Assembly: GCF_023952475.1 (NCBI RefSeq)
Contig: NZ_JALHRX010000014.1
Location: 95,063-159,062, forward strand
Direction: 5' to 3'
Length of the DNA stretch: 64,000 nt
From: Cupriavidus sp. WGlv3
Lineage (GTDB): Bacteria; Pseudomonadota; Gammaproteobacteria; Burkholderiales; Burkholderiaceae
Shown here: in pieces, positions 45,344-54,500 of the stretch
How positions within the stretch are numbered: the stretch's first letter is position 1
Layout: each line of letters starts with the position of its first letter
Made by a program: the position numbers and the translations under genes
Notes under the pieces: generated by a model
What the model saw: only the letters and a program-made list of their open reading frames with translations
The model's database searches: none
Told to the model about the DNA's origin: nothing

Positions 45344-45967
45344 TTATTCCTGCGCCGGCAGGTGGCCATGCGGCGTGAGCCGGTCGATCAGTTCCGGCAG
45401 GCCTTCGCTCAACTGCGCCGCCACGTCGTCCTGCGACATGCCGGTGCTCTGCGCCAGCGACTGGAGGGCGCCGGTGTCGTTCAGCGCGTCGCTCAGCGCC
45501 GACGGCGTGACCGGCTGGTTGGCACCGCTGCCGATCCATGAATTGACCTGTTCGCCCAGCCCGGCCTGCGCCAGGATCTGCTGCAGCGCGCCGATGCCGC
45601 CGGCGGCTGCGCCCAGCGCCTGGCTGTTGGCCGGCGCGCCGCCCTGGCCGCCCAGCAGGCCGCCGAGCAGCGAGCCCAGGTCGAGTCCGCCGGTAGCGCC
45701 GCCCGGCGCGGTGCCGGCGCTGGCGCCGCCGCCGAGCATGCCGCCCAGCAGCCCGCCGAGGCTGCCCAGCCCGCCCAGGCCGTCATCGGCCGCGGGCGTG
45801 CCGCCGGCGGCATCGCCGCCTTGCGCGCGGCTGCGCATGGCCAGGGTTGCCAGCAGGCCGAGCGCGATCATCAGCTTGGGGTCGAGCCCGCCGGCCTGCC
45901 CGCCCTCACCGCGCGCGCCGCCGAGCTGTCCGAGCACACCGCCCAGCACGCTATCGAGTAGTCCCAT
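45344..45967 (-). CDS. yidB: YidB family (DUF937) protein
   Basis: 207 residues. The N-terminus GLLDSVLGGVLGQLGG is a glycine-rich helix typical of YidB/DUF937; a long Gly/Leu low-complexity region (about 60-115) follows. The conserved C-terminal domain is LQQILAQAGLGEQVNSWIGSGANQPV and LAQSTGMSQDDVAAQLSEGLPELIDRLTPHG. The function is not established. It is convergent with the barstar gene. Confidence 0.88.
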   Translation of the reverse strand: MGLLDSVLGGVLGQLGGARGEGGQAGGLDPKLMIALGLLATLAMRSRAQGGDAAGGTPAADDGLGGLGSLGGLLGGMLGGGASAGTAPGGATGGLDLGSLLGGLLGGQGGAPANSQALGAAAGGIGALQQILAQAGLGEQVNSWIGSGANQPVTPSALSDALNDTGALQSLAQSTGMSQDDVAAQLSEGLPELIDRLTPHGHLPAQE

Positions 45968-46024
45968 GGTCGACTCCTTTCAGTCAGGGTTGCAAGGTGA
46001 CACAGGGCCGGGGTGGCCCCGTCG

Positions 46025-46786
46025 TCAGAATCCGCCCAGCAAGGCGTTCAGGGTTGCCAGACATGCAAGCCCGGCGGTTTCCGTGCGCAGGATGCGCGGG
46101 CCGAGCGACACGCCGGTGAAACCCGCCTGCAGCGCGGCCTGTTCTTCTTCGGGGGCGAGGCCGCCTTCCGGGCCGATCAGCAAGGTGACGCCATCGGCCA
46201 GCAGCGCCTCGCGCCGTTCTGCCACCAGCGCCGGCAGCGCTTGCGCGGCACGCGGCGACACCAGCAGCCTGGTGGCGCCGTTGCCGGACCGGTCTGCGCG
46301 CGCCAGCCACGTATCCAAGTTAGTGACCTCCGCCACCGCCGGCAAACGATTTCGGCCGCATTGCTCGCAGGCGGCCTGGACCAGCGCCTGCCAGTGCGCC
46401 TGGCGCTTCTGCGCGCGCTCGCCGGACAGGCGCACCACCGAGCGGCTGGCCTGCAGCGGCTGGATCGCCGCGACGCCAAGTTCTACAGCTTTCTCGATCA
46501 GCCAGTCCATCTTGTCGCCGCCGGCCAGGCCCTGTGCCAGCGTGACGCGGAAGGGCGGCTCCGCCTCGGCCGCGTCATGCGCGCCGATGCGCGCGAGCGC
46601 GTGGCGTTTGCCCAGTTCGACCAGCGTGGCGGCGTGGCTGCCGCCGCGGCCGTCGAACAGGGTGATGGCGTCGCCCGGCGCCAGGCGCAGCACCTGCGCG
46701 TGGCGCACCACCGGTTCGGGCAGCGGGAAATCCGACTCGGCGGCCAGCATGGTGTCCGCGCCGCCGACAAAAAATCGTGGCGCCAT
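46025..46786 (-). CDS. rsmE: 16S rRNA (uracil-1498-N3)-methyltransferase
   Basis: 253 residues. RsmE methylates U1498 in the decoding centre. After an N-terminal PUA-like domain (HAQVLRLAPGDAITLFDGRG) comes the SPOUT knot with LLIGPEGGLAPEEEQAA (about residue 203) and SLGPRILRTETAGLA (about 227). It overlaps the VOC gene by one base and is followed by yidB. Confidence 0.95.
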   Translation of the reverse strand: MAPRFFVGGADTMLAAESDFPLPEPVVRHAQVLRLAPGDAITLFDGRGGSHAATLVELGKRHALARIGAHDAAEAEPPFRVTLAQGLAGGDKMDWLIEKAVELGVAAIQPLQASRSVVRLSGERAQKRQAHWQALVQAACEQCGRNRLPAVAEVTNLDTWLARADRSGNGATRLLVSPRAAQALPALVAERREALLADGVTLLIGPEGGLAPEEEQAALQAGFTGVSLGPRILRTETAGLACLATLNALLGGF

Positions 46787-47211
46787 CAGCGTGCCTGGCT
46801 GGTCTGGGCCAGTGGCTTGCCGAAGCCCCAGCGGTAGCCGTCGGGATCCTCGACCATGCAGTAGCGGTCGCCCCAGAACTGGTCGGCCGGCGCCATCAGG
46901 CTGACCGCGCCGGCGTCGACCGCGCGCTGGTGCATGGCGTCGACATCGTCGCAATAGACATAGAAGGTTTGCGGGCATTCCACGCCGAGCGAGCGCGGCG
47001 TACGCGCGGTGCTGCCCCACGCGCCCTCGGGCGCGAACATCACCACCAGCTGGCCCTGGTAGTGCATCTCGGCGTGGGTGGGGACGCCGTTCTCGTCGAC
47101 CACGTTGCCCGGGGTGAAGCCGAAGGCGCGGCCATAGAAATCCAGCGCGGCGCGGCCATTGGCGACGGTCAGGTAGGGGGTGAGCCAGGGGGTGTTGGCC
47201 GGTCTGCTCAT
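46786..47211 (-). CDS. VOC-superfamily (glyoxalase/bleomycin-resistance-like) protein
   Basis: 141 residues from ATG 47211. Two betaalphabetabetabeta half-modules are seen: PYLTVANGRAALDFYGRAFGF and DDVDAMHQRAVDAGAVSLMAPADQFWGDRYCMVEDPDGYRWGFG. It belongs to the PhnB-like branch of the VOC fold. The role is unknown. It overlaps rsmE by one base, so they are probably co-transcribed; the 313-bp gap to tktA on the other side is GC-rich. Confidence 0.88.
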   Translation of the reverse strand: MSRPANTPWLTPYLTVANGRAALDFYGRAFGFTPGNVVDENGVPTHAEMHYQGQLVVMFAPEGAWGSTARTPRSLGVECPQTFYVYCDDVDAMHQRAVDAGAVSLMAPADQFWGDRYCMVEDPDGYRWGFGKPLAQTSQAR

Positions 47212-47476
47212 GTTCGTCTCCTTGATCGTCTCCTGGTTGCGGGAAACCCGGCGCGGCAGCGTGCCGCGCGGTGCGAGAGTGCATCTTACGCGTGCCGCGC
47301 TACGCTGTCGAAGTGCCGAGCCACGGTGCGCGGCCTGGCGCCGGGGTGAAGCATCAGGCATGTCGGGGCCCGGATGGTTCCGGTTGCCGGCATGCGGCGG
47401 CGCGGGCGGCCTGCGATGATCGCCCGTACTCGGCCGGCGGGGCGTCCGGGAGTCCGGAAAACCCCCTAGCTTCTGC

Positions 47477-47482
47477 TAAAAT
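47477..47482 (+). promoter_or_regulatory. Candidate -10 element for tktA
   Basis: TAAAAT (5/6) lies 42 bp before the tktA ATG. The hexamer 17 bp upstream does not resemble a -35, so the call is weak and an activator may be needed. Confidence 0.3.
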
Positions 47483-47524
47483 TGCGGTTTTCCTGCCGCC
47501 AAGGCTCACGCCGAATCCGCCCGC

Positions 47525-49558
47525 ATGTCCGCCCTTGCCCATCCCGCCACAAGTCCTTTTGCTTCCCAGCCCGCCAAGCTGATGGCCGACGCCATCCGCG
47601 TGCTTGCCATGGACGCCGTCCAGCAGGCCAATTCCGGCCACCCCGGTGCGCCGATGGGCATGGCAGACATCGCCGTGGCGCTGTGGGGCCGGCATCTCAA
47701 GCACAATCCGAGCAACCCGCAGTGGGCCGACCGCGACCGCTTCGTGCTGTCCAACGGCCACGGCTCGATGCTGATCTACGCGCTGCTGCACCTGACCGGT
47801 TACGACCTGCCGGTCGAAGAGCTGAAGAACTTCCGCCAGCTGCACAGCAAGACCGCCGGCCATCCGGAATACGGCATCACCCCGGGCGTGGAAACCACCA
47901 CCGGCCCGCTCGGCCAGGGCATCACCAACGCGGTCGGCATGGCGCTGGCCGAGCGTCTGCTGGGTGAGGAATTCAACCGCCCCGGCTTCGACATCGTCGA
48001 CCACTACACCTATGTGTTCCTCGGCGACGGCTGCCTGATGGAAGGCATCTCGCACGAAGCCTGTTCGCTGGCCGGCACGCTGAAGCTCAATAAGCTGATT
48101 GCGCTGTGGGATGACAACGGCATCTCGATCGACGGCGACGTGGTGCACTGGTTCAACGACGACACCCCGAAGCGCTTCGAAGCCTACGGCTGGAACGTGA
48201 TCCGCGGCATCGACGGCCACGACGTGGTCGCGGTCGACAACGCCATCGCGCAGGCCAAGGCCAGCGACAAGCCCACCCTGATCTGCTGCCGCACCAAGAT
48301 CGGCAAGGGCGCACCCAACAAGGAAGGCGGCCACGACGTGCACGGCGCGCCGCTGGGCGGCGCCGAAGTGCTGGCCACGCGCGAGGCGCTGGGCTGGGCC
48401 CACGCCCCGTTCGAGGTGCCGGCCGAGGTCTACGATGCCTGGGACGCCAAGGCCAACGGCCAGGCGCTGGAGCGTGCCTGGAACGCGCTGTTCGAATCGT
48501 ATGCCGAGCGCCACCCGTACGAGGCCGGCGAATTCACCCGCCGCATGAAGGGCGAACTGCCGGGCGCGTTCGACGCCGCGGTGGAAGCCTTCATCGCCAA
48601 GTGCGAGGAAAGGGCCGAGACCATCGCCACCCGCAAGGCCAGCCAGAACACCATCGAGGCCTTCGGCCCGGTGCTGCCCGAGTTCCTCGGTGGCTCGGCC
48701 GACCTGACCGGCTCGAACCTGACCAACTGGTCGGGCAGCAAGGCCGTGCGTGTGGATGCCTGGGGCAACCACATCAACTATGGCGTGCGCGAATTCGGCA
48801 TGAGCGCGATCATGAACGGCATCACGCTGCATGGGGGCTACATCCCCTACGGCGCAACCTTCCTGACGTTCTCGGACTACAGCCGCAATGCGCTGCGCAT
48901 GGCGGCGCTGATGAAGATCCGCTCGCTGTTCGTGTTCACCCATGACTCGATCGGCCTGGGCGAAGACGGCCCGACGCACCAGTCGATCGAGCACGTCGCC
49001 AGCCTGCGCCTGATCCCCAACATGGACGTCTGGCGTACCGCCGACACCACCGAGACCGCCGTGGCCTGGGCCGAGGCGATCCGCCGCGAGGACGGCCCGA
49101 GCTGCCTGATCTTCAGCCGCCAGAACCTGCCGTTCCAGCAGCGCGACGACGCCACCCGCGCCAATATCGCGCGCGGCGGCTACGTGCTGCGCGACAGCGT
49201 CAACGCCCGGACCGGCCGCCCGGACGCCGTGATCCTGGCGACCGGCTCGGAAGTGGGCCTGGCCGTCGGTGCCGCCGATGCGCTGGCCGCCGAAGGCGTG
49301 CACGTGCGCGTGGTGTCGGTTCCCGCGACCACCGTGTTCGACAAGCAGGACACCGCCTACAAGGCCAGCGTGCTGCCGGCCGGCGTGCCGCGCGTGGCGG
49401 TCGAGGCAGGCGTGACGGACTTCTGGTGGAAGTACCAGGTCCAGGCGGTGGTGGGCATCGACACCTTCGGTGAATCGGCCCCGGCTGGCGTGCTGTTCAA
49501 GCACTTCGGCTTTACCGTCGAGAACGTGGTCCGTACGGTGAAGGACACCCTTATCTAA
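47525..49558 (+). CDS. tktA: Transketolase
   Basis: 677 residues, standard. It moves two-carbon units between sugar phosphates in the pentose-phosphate and Calvin pathways. Motifs: ANSGHPGAPMGMADIAVALW (residues 35-54), the thiamine diphosphate site FLGDGCLMEGISHEACSLAG (about 160), the central LGEDGPTHQSIEHVASLR and a C-terminal domain ending VVRTVKDTLI. It is 84 bp upstream of gapA, the chromosomal pair common in Cupriavidus. Confidence 0.97.
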   Translation: MSALAHPATSPFASQPAKLMADAIRVLAMDAVQQANSGHPGAPMGMADIAVALWGRHLKHNPSNPQWADRDRFVLSNGHGSMLIYALLHLTGYDLPVEELKNFRQLHSKTAGHPEYGITPGVETTTGPLGQGITNAVGMALAERLLGEEFNRPGFDIVDHYTYVFLGDGCLMEGISHEACSLAGTLKLNKLIALWDDNGISIDGDVVHWFNDDTPKRFEAYGWNVIRGIDGHDVVAVDNAIAQAKASDKPTLICCRTKIGKGAPNKEGGHDVHGAPLGGAEVLATREALGWAHAPFEVPAEVYDAWDAKANGQALERAWNALFESYAERHPYEAGEFTRRMKGELPGAFDAAVEAFIAKCEERAETIATRKASQNTIEAFGPVLPEFLGGSADLTGSNLTNWSGSKAVRVDAWGNHINYGVREFGMSAIMNGITLHGGYIPYGATFLTFSDYSRNALRMAALMKIRSLFVFTHDSIGLGEDGPTHQSIEHVASLRLIPNMDVWRTADTTETAVAWAEAIRREDGPSCLIFSRQNLPFQQRDDATRANIARGGYVLRDSVNARTGRPDAVILATGSEVGLAVGAADALAAEGVHVRVVSVPATTVFDKQDTAYKASVLPAGVPRVAVEAGVTDFWWKYQVQAVVGIDTFGESAPAGVLFKHFGFTVENVVRTVKDTLI

Positions 49559-49642
49559 GCATCCGGGCGCTGGAGCCGCGCGGTGCGCCGCGCGGCAGAC
49601 GCGGCGCCCACCGGTTTCAATCGATCCTCAGGAGAGACAGTC

Positions 49643-50641
49643 ATGACCATCAAGATCGGCATCAACGGCTTCGGCCGCATCGGGCGCATGGTGTTCCGCG
49701 CCGCCGTCGCCAACTTCAAGGATATCGAAGTCGTTGGCATCAACGACCTGCTCGAGCCCGACTACCTGGCGTACATGCTGAAGTACGACTCGGTGCATGG
49801 CCGCTTTGACGGCGAAGTGTCGGTCGACGGCAATACCCTGGTCGTCAACGGCAAGAAGATCCGCCTGACCGCGGTCAAGGATCCGGCCGAGCTGAAGTGG
49901 GGCGAGATCGGCGCCGACGTGGTGGTCGAGTCGACCGGCATCTTCCTGACCAAGGAAGGCGCGCAGAAGCACATCGACGCGGGCGCCAAGAAGGTGATCA
50001 TGTCGGCCCCGTCCAAGGACGACACCCCGATGTTCGTGTACGGCGTGAACCACGACACGTACAAGGGCGAGGCCATCATCTCCAACGCCAGCTGCACCAC
50101 CAACTGCCTGGCCCCGGTGGCCAAGGTGCTGAACGACAAGTGGGGCATCAAGCGCGGCCTGATGACCACCGTGCACGCCGCCACCGCCACGCAGAAGACC
50201 GTTGATGGGCCGTCCAACAAGGACTGGCGCGGCGGCCGCGGCATCCTGGAAAACATCATCCCGTCGTCGACCGGCGCCGCCAAGGCCGTGGGCGTCGTGA
50301 TCCCGCAGCTGAACAAGAAGCTGACCGGCATGTCGTTCCGCGTGCCGACCTCCGACGTGTCGGTGGTCGACCTGACCGTCGAACTGGAAAAGTCGGCGTC
50401 GTACGACGAGATCTGCGCCGAGATGAAGGCCCAGAGCCAGGGCGCGCTGAAGGGCGTGCTGGGCTACACCGAAGACAAGGTCGTTGCCACGGACTTCCGC
50501 GGCGATGCCCGCACCTCGATCTTCGACGCCGAAGCCGGCATCGCGCTGGACGGCACCTTCATCAAGGTCGTGAGCTGGTACGACAACGAGTGGGGCTACT
50601 CGAACAAGGTGCTGGAAATGGCCCGCGTGGTGGCCAAGTAA
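49643..50641 (+). CDS. gapA: Glyceraldehyde-3-phosphate dehydrogenase
   Basis: 332 residues from ATG 49643, with AGGAGAG upstream. The NAD-binding IGINGFGRIGRMVF starts the protein, the catalytic Cys is in SNASCTTNCLAPV (about residue 153), and the C-terminal VSWYDNEWGYSNKVLEMA is conserved. It works in glycolysis, gluconeogenesis and the Calvin cycle. It follows tktA and is ended by its own terminator. Confidence 0.97.
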   Translation: MTIKIGINGFGRIGRMVFRAAVANFKDIEVVGINDLLEPDYLAYMLKYDSVHGRFDGEVSVDGNTLVVNGKKIRLTAVKDPAELKWGEIGADVVVESTGIFLTKEGAQKHIDAGAKKVIMSAPSKDDTPMFVYGVNHDTYKGEAIISNASCTTNCLAPVAKVLNDKWGIKRGLMTTVHAATATQKTVDGPSNKDWRGGRGILENIIPSSTGAAKAVGVVIPQLNKKLTGMSFRVPTSDVSVVDLTVELEKSASYDEICAEMKAQSQGALKGVLGYTEDKVVATDFRGDARTSIFDAEAGIALDGTFIKVVSWYDNEWGYSNKVLEMARVVAK

Positions 50642-50662
50642 TCCGCGCTTTCCGCGGCCAGG

Positions 50663-50686
50663 AAAACGCGCCTCCGGGCGCGTTTT
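50663..50686 (+). terminator. Terminator of gapA
   Basis: AAAACGCGCC (50663-50672), loop TCCG, GGCGCGTTTT followed by TCTTTTTT. Confidence 0.9.
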
Positions 50687-50829
50687 TCTTTTTTCAGGCA
50701 GGATGGCTGGTCTGCCAGCGCGACTGAAATAGTTGCGTCAGAAAAGAATGATAAAAGTGGAAGCCGAAGGTGTAGGAAAGTCTGGGCGAAGTGCTGGTTG
50801 AGCCGCCGCCAATGTACACATCTACGATC

Positions 50830-50852
50830 AATTGCGACAAAATCGCGCAATT
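50830..50852. promoter_or_regulatory. Inverted repeat upstream of the LysR gene
   Basis: AATTGCG-N9-CGCAATT is a perfect interrupted palindrome 160 bp before the regulator's ATG. Size and spacing suit a LysR-type site (T-N11-A within it) and suggest autoregulation. The rest of the 372-bp gap between gapA and this gene shows no further feature. Confidence 0.45.
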
Positions 50853-51013
50853 TTTCGGAGTTATGCCATGGGCAGCCGTTTCAGAAATGCCGAATTTGCT
50901 TTCCGAGCCTGATTTTTCCTCTTACACTATTAAGACGCTGTTGAAATCTGATGTGCAGCCAGTGCAAGTGGTGGGGCCATCTTAGCTGAGAAAAATCTGA
51001 CCGGGGCCTGATC

Positions 51014-52009
51014 ATGGTGAACGTAGACACAAAGCTTCTAGTGATCTTCACCGAGCTGCTGAGCAAGCGTAATGCCACTTATGTGGCTGAGAAGATGCAC
51101 ATGACCGCGCCGGCGGTCTCGCATTCGCTGGGCAGGCTGCGCGAAATCTTTGACGATCCACTCTTTATCCGCGTCCCGCACGGGCTGACGCCGACGCCGC
51201 GCGCGCTCGAGCTTGGCCCCAAGATCCGCGACATGCTGGACCTGTGGTCGTCGATCAACGAAGGCGACGCGGACAACTTCGACCCGGCTACGGCCACCGG
51301 CACGCTCAACATCGGCTTTGCCGCGGAACTGGGCGATACGGTGTTCAACCGTTTCGTGCTGCGCATCAAGGCGCTGGCGCCGGACCTGCATATCAAGCTG
51401 GTCGAGTCCCACTCGTGGGAAACCGACGTGGCGTCGATGCGCGCCAATGAGCTCGACCTGGCATTCTCGCCGTTCCCGACCCGCCATCCGGAAATCGTCG
51501 AAGAAATGGTGACGTCGCTGAACCTGTGGGTGTGCGCGCGCAAGGACCATCCGGTGCTGAAGGGCCACTGCACGCTCGAGCAATACCTGGACTGCGGTCA
51601 TATCTTCATGGCGCATTCCGGCGGCTCGGGCCGCCCGGCGCCTTCGCTGATCCCGCTCGACTACGCTCTGCAGCAGCGCGGCCTGAAGCGCAACGCCTCG
51701 CTGACGGTGCATTCGTGGCGCGCCCAGGCCGAACTGGCCTCGCAGACGGACATGATCTTCACCGTCAATGCGCTGACCAAGGACATGGCCTGCGAAACCT
51801 ACGGCCTGAAGGCCTTCCCGCTGCCGGCGGAGCTGAACACCACGCTCGGCCTGAACATGTTCTGGCACCGCAGCCGCAACACCCACCCGATGCTGGTGTG
51901 GGCGCGTGGCCTGTTCCGCCAGGTGGTGGGCGAGTTCGTCGGCCTGCCGCAGGCACGCCCGGCCCGGGTGGTGAGCGAGCAGGACCTCCAGGACCTGCAG
52001 GCGCGCTGA
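51014..52009 (+). CDS. LysR-family transcriptional regulator
   Basis: 331 residues. The HTH is at about residues 8-45 (LLVIFTELLSKRNATYVAEKMHMTAPAVSHSLGRLREIF), of the NodD/LinR-like branch with RVPHGLTPTPRALEL after it. An effector-binding domain spans about 95-305. It is a single gene between gapA and fur with its own terminator, so no target is indicated by context apart from itself and possibly tktA-gapA. Confidence 0.92.
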   Translation: MVNVDTKLLVIFTELLSKRNATYVAEKMHMTAPAVSHSLGRLREIFDDPLFIRVPHGLTPTPRALELGPKIRDMLDLWSSINEGDADNFDPATATGTLNIGFAAELGDTVFNRFVLRIKALAPDLHIKLVESHSWETDVASMRANELDLAFSPFPTRHPEIVEEMVTSLNLWVCARKDHPVLKGHCTLEQYLDCGHIFMAHSGGSGRPAPSLIPLDYALQQRGLKRNASLTVHSWRAQAELASQTDMIFTVNALTKDMACETYGLKAFPLPAELNTTLGLNMFWHRSRNTHPMLVWARGLFRQVVGEFVGLPQARPARVVSEQDLQDLQAR

Positions 52010-52027
52010 CCCGCGGCAGCAAGCCAC

Positions 52028-52064
52028 CAACAAAAAACCGGCGCCAGGCGCCGGTTTTTTGTTG
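52028..52064. terminator. Strong bidirectional terminator
   Basis: CAACAAAAAACCGGCGCC and its exact complement flank a single A: 18-bp arms with A and T runs at both ends. It separates the LysR gene from the convergent fur. Confidence 0.9.
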
Positions 52065-52099
52065 CCCGTCTGCGCTCCGGCAAGGGAGCGAGCGGTTGC

Positions 52100-52531
52100 T
52101 TATCGTTTGGGTCTGTGGGGACAGTTTGTTTTGGTGCAGTTGCCGTACAGCGACAACGCGTGTTCCTGCAGGGTGAAGCCGCGCTCGCGCGCAATGCTTT
52201 GCTGGCGCTGCTCGATCTCGGAATCGAAGAATTCCTCGACCCGGCCGCAATCCAGGCACACCAGGTGGTCGTGGTGCTTGCCTTCGTTGAGCTCGAAGAT
52301 GGCCTTGCCAGACTCGAAGTTGTTGCGCGACAGCAGGCCGGCCTGCTCGAACTGGGTCAGCACGCGGTAGACGGTGGCCAGGCCGATATCCATATGCTCG
52401 TTGAGCAGGATGCGGTAGACGTCTTCCGCGCTCAGGTGACGCTGTTCGCTGGTCTGAAAAATTTCAAGAATCTTCAGCCTGGGCACGGTCGCCTTCAGGC
52501 CGATATTCTTGAGGTCCGCCGGACTCGGCAT
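52100..52531 (-). CDS. fur: Ferric uptake regulator
   Basis: 143 residues. The N-terminal winged helix (LKATVPRLKILEIF, HLSAEDVYRILLNEHMDIGLATVYRVLTQFE) and C-terminal metal domain are normal: GKHHDHLVCLDCGRVEEFFD carries the metal-binding His and CxxC. A second, final pair sits at NCTKTNC. Fur represses iron-uptake genes with Fe2+; the receptor gene at 12877 is a likely target. It is divergent from bamE as in most betaproteobacteria. Confidence 0.97.
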   Translation of the reverse strand: MPSPADLKNIGLKATVPRLKILEIFQTSEQRHLSAEDVYRILLNEHMDIGLATVYRVLTQFEQAGLLSRNNFESGKAIFELNEGKHHDHLVCLDCGRVEEFFDSEIEQRQQSIARERGFTLQEHALSLYGNCTKTNCPHRPKR

Positions 52532-52777
52532 GTGGGTGACTCCCTAGAGTACAATGTCTGGATAGTTGAATCATAAGGGTTTTGGCAGCAAAAGTCGCTC
52601 GTGCCGACGATGTCCAGAGGTTGGCGTCGCGTGCCAGGCAAGCTTGCCGACCCATGTGGTTGCGGCGGCAGATGCCATCCGCTCGTGTGGTGCAATCGGC
52701 GCATTTTGCGCCGTTTTCATGCCCGCGCAGCCCGTTCTCTGCCGCGTTACTTTTCTTTCCCTCCGGAAACGAGATCC

Positions 52778-53425
52778 ATGCGTTCTATCCGTTCGTCCGC
52801 CATGCGTCCGACGCTGGTTGTCTCCCTGCTGGCCGCGGCCCTGCTGGCCGGCGCCTGCTCGGCCTACGATTCCACTTCGCGCAAGGTAGCCAACGCCATC
52901 ACGCCGTACCGGATCAACATCGTGCAGGGCAATTTCGTCTCGCGCGAAGCCGCTTCGCAGCTGCGCGAGGGCATGACCCGCGACCAGGTCAAGTTCTTGC
53001 TGGGCACGCCGCTGCTGACCGACGTGTTCCACGCCAACCGCTGGGATTATGTGTTTTCGTTCCGCCGCGGCAATACCTCGGTGGTGCAGCAGCGCCGCTA
53101 CACGGTGTTCTTCGACGGCGACCGCCTGGCCAAGTTTGGCGGCGACGAACTGCCGTCCGAGTATGAGCTGATCGCCGAGATCGACGGCATGAAGAAGGCG
53201 CTCAAGGAACAGACACCGGGCAAGATCTCCACCAGCGCAGCCGCGGCCCCGGTCCCGGCCGAGCCGCAGACCACGGTCGAGAACTTCGTGCCGCGGCAGG
53301 CGCAGCAGCCGGAAGCGTCCGACGCGTCCGCACAACCGGTGCAGGCGGCGCAGCCCGCCGCCGAGCCGTCGGCTCCGGCCCAGGCCACCGCGCCGGCCGA
53401 CGCGGCCAAGCCCGCCCCCAACTGA
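52778..53425 (+). CDS. bamE: Outer-membrane protein assembly factor BamE
   Basis: 215 residues from ATG 52778 (52802 is an alternative). The signal PTLVVSLLAAALLAGAC gives a lipobox ending at Cys27. The SmpA/OmlA core spans about 45-130: QGNFVSREAASQLREGMTRDQVKFLLGTPLLTD and RWDYVFSFRRG. A Pro/Ala/Gln-rich tail of about 70 residues (APVPAEPQTTVENFVPRQ onward) is longer than in E. coli BamE (113 residues) but usual in Burkholderiales. It works in the BAM complex that inserts beta-barrels. Confidence 0.95.
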   Translation: MRSIRSSAMRPTLVVSLLAAALLAGACSAYDSTSRKVANAITPYRINIVQGNFVSREAASQLREGMTRDQVKFLLGTPLLTDVFHANRWDYVFSFRRGNTSVVQQRRYTVFFDGDRLAKFGGDELPSEYELIAEIDGMKKALKEQTPGKISTSAAAAPVPAEPQTTVENFVPRQAQQPEASDASAQPVQAAQPAAEPSAPAQATAPADAAKPAPN

Positions 53426-53533
53426 TCGATCGCGCGCGCCGGCCGCGGCGCGCTGCCGGTTTTCCGGGCCGGCCAGGCATGGCCGGCTCGTTCCTCTTTC
53501 GCGCACCGCGCATATTCCGCAGAGCCAGACACC

Positions 53534-54331
53534 ATGAACATCGCCATCGCAGGCGCATCGGGCCGCATGGGCCGCATGCTGATCGAACAAGTGCTGAACA
53601 CCGAGGGCGTGAAGCTGTCGGGCGCGCTCGAAGTGCCGGGCTCGCCGGCGCTCGGCCAGGATGCGGGCCTGTTCCTGGGCCGCAACACCGGCGTGGCGAT
53701 CACGGCGGACCTGGAAGCCGGGCTGGCCGGTGCCGACTGCCTGATCGACTTCACCCGTCCGGAAGGCACGTTGGCGCACCTGGCCGCGGCGAAGAAACTG
53801 GGCGTCAAGATGGTGATCGGCACCACGGGCTTCGACGAGGCCGGCAAGGCCGCGCTGGCCGAGGCCGCCAGATCGATCGGCATTGTCTTTGCCGCCAACT
53901 TCAGCGTTGGCGTCAATGCCACCTTCAAGCTGCTGGAAGTCGCGGCCAAACTGCTGTCGAGTGGCTATGACATCGAGGTGATCGAGGCCCACCACCGCTT
54001 CAAGGTCGATGCCCCCTCGGGCACCGCGCTGAAGATGGGCGAAGTGATCGCTGATGCGCTGGGCCGCGACCTGAAGACCTGCGGCGTCTTCGCCCGTGAA
54101 GGCCATACCGGCGAGCGCGATCCCAATTCGATTGGCTTTGCCACTATCCGCGGCGGCGATATCGTCGGCGACCACACCGTGATGTTCGCCGGCATCGGCG
54201 AGCGCATCGAAATCAGCCACAAGTCTTCGAGCCGCCAGTCGTATGCCGACGGCGCGGTGCGCTCGGCCCGTTTCCTGGCCGACAAGCCGACCGGGCTGTT
54301 CGACATGCAGGACGTGCTGGGCCTGAAGTAA
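53534..54331 (+). CDS. dapB: 4-hydroxy-tetrahydrodipicolinate reductase
   Basis: 265 residues. It reduces the dipicolinate precursor in lysine/diaminopimelate synthesis. The nucleotide loop IAGASGRMGRMLIEQ (residues 5-19), the catalytic EVIEAHHRFKVDAPSGTALKMGE (about 152-174) and GERIEISHKSSSRQSYA near the end are conserved. It follows bamE by 108 bp. A GGCCGCC/GGCGGCC hairpin without a T run (54332-54348) lies just after its stop. Confidence 0.96.
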   Translation: MNIAIAGASGRMGRMLIEQVLNTEGVKLSGALEVPGSPALGQDAGLFLGRNTGVAITADLEAGLAGADCLIDFTRPEGTLAHLAAAKKLGVKMVIGTTGFDEAGKAALAEAARSIGIVFAANFSVGVNATFKLLEVAAKLLSSGYDIEVIEAHHRFKVDAPSGTALKMGEVIADALGRDLKTCGVFAREGHTGERDPNSIGFATIRGGDIVGDHTVMFAGIGERIEISHKSSSRQSYADGAVRSARFLADKPTGLFDMQDVLGLK

Positions 54332-54365
54332 GGCCGCCCGGGGCGGCCAGCGCTGCCGCCACGGT

Positions 54366-54371
54366 TATAAT
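54366..54371 (+). promoter_or_regulatory. Consensus -10 of the probable leuS promoter
   Basis: TATAAT is a perfect -10 in an otherwise GC-rich gap, 130 bp before the leuS ATG. No good -35 is seen 16-18 bp upstream. Confidence 0.45.
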
Positions 54372-54395
54372 CGATTGCTTTAGCATTGCACGCCG

Positions 54396-54421
54396 GGCGG
54401 GCGCCCACACTGGCGCCCGCC
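54396..54421 (+). promoter_or_regulatory. Hairpin in the leuS leader
   Basis: GGCGGGCGCC (54396-54405), loop CACACT, GGCGCCCGCC (54412-54421), followed by GCTTTCCTTCG. It sits between the TATAAT and the leuS start and looks like a weak attenuator-type terminator; no Leu-rich leader peptide was found. Confidence 0.4.
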
Positions 54422-54500
54422 GCTTTCCTTCGAACGAATCTTCCCGGATGCCGGCAGGCCAGTTGCCGCGCAGACGCTGTCCTTGACCGCTGTCCCGACC

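Noticed and set aside
47354..49504. A 716-codon antisense frame across tktA
   Set aside because: Shadow of the strongly biased transketolase gene on the other strand.
54332..54348. Terminator directly after dapB
   Set aside because: A GC stem is present but no T run follows on the plus strand.
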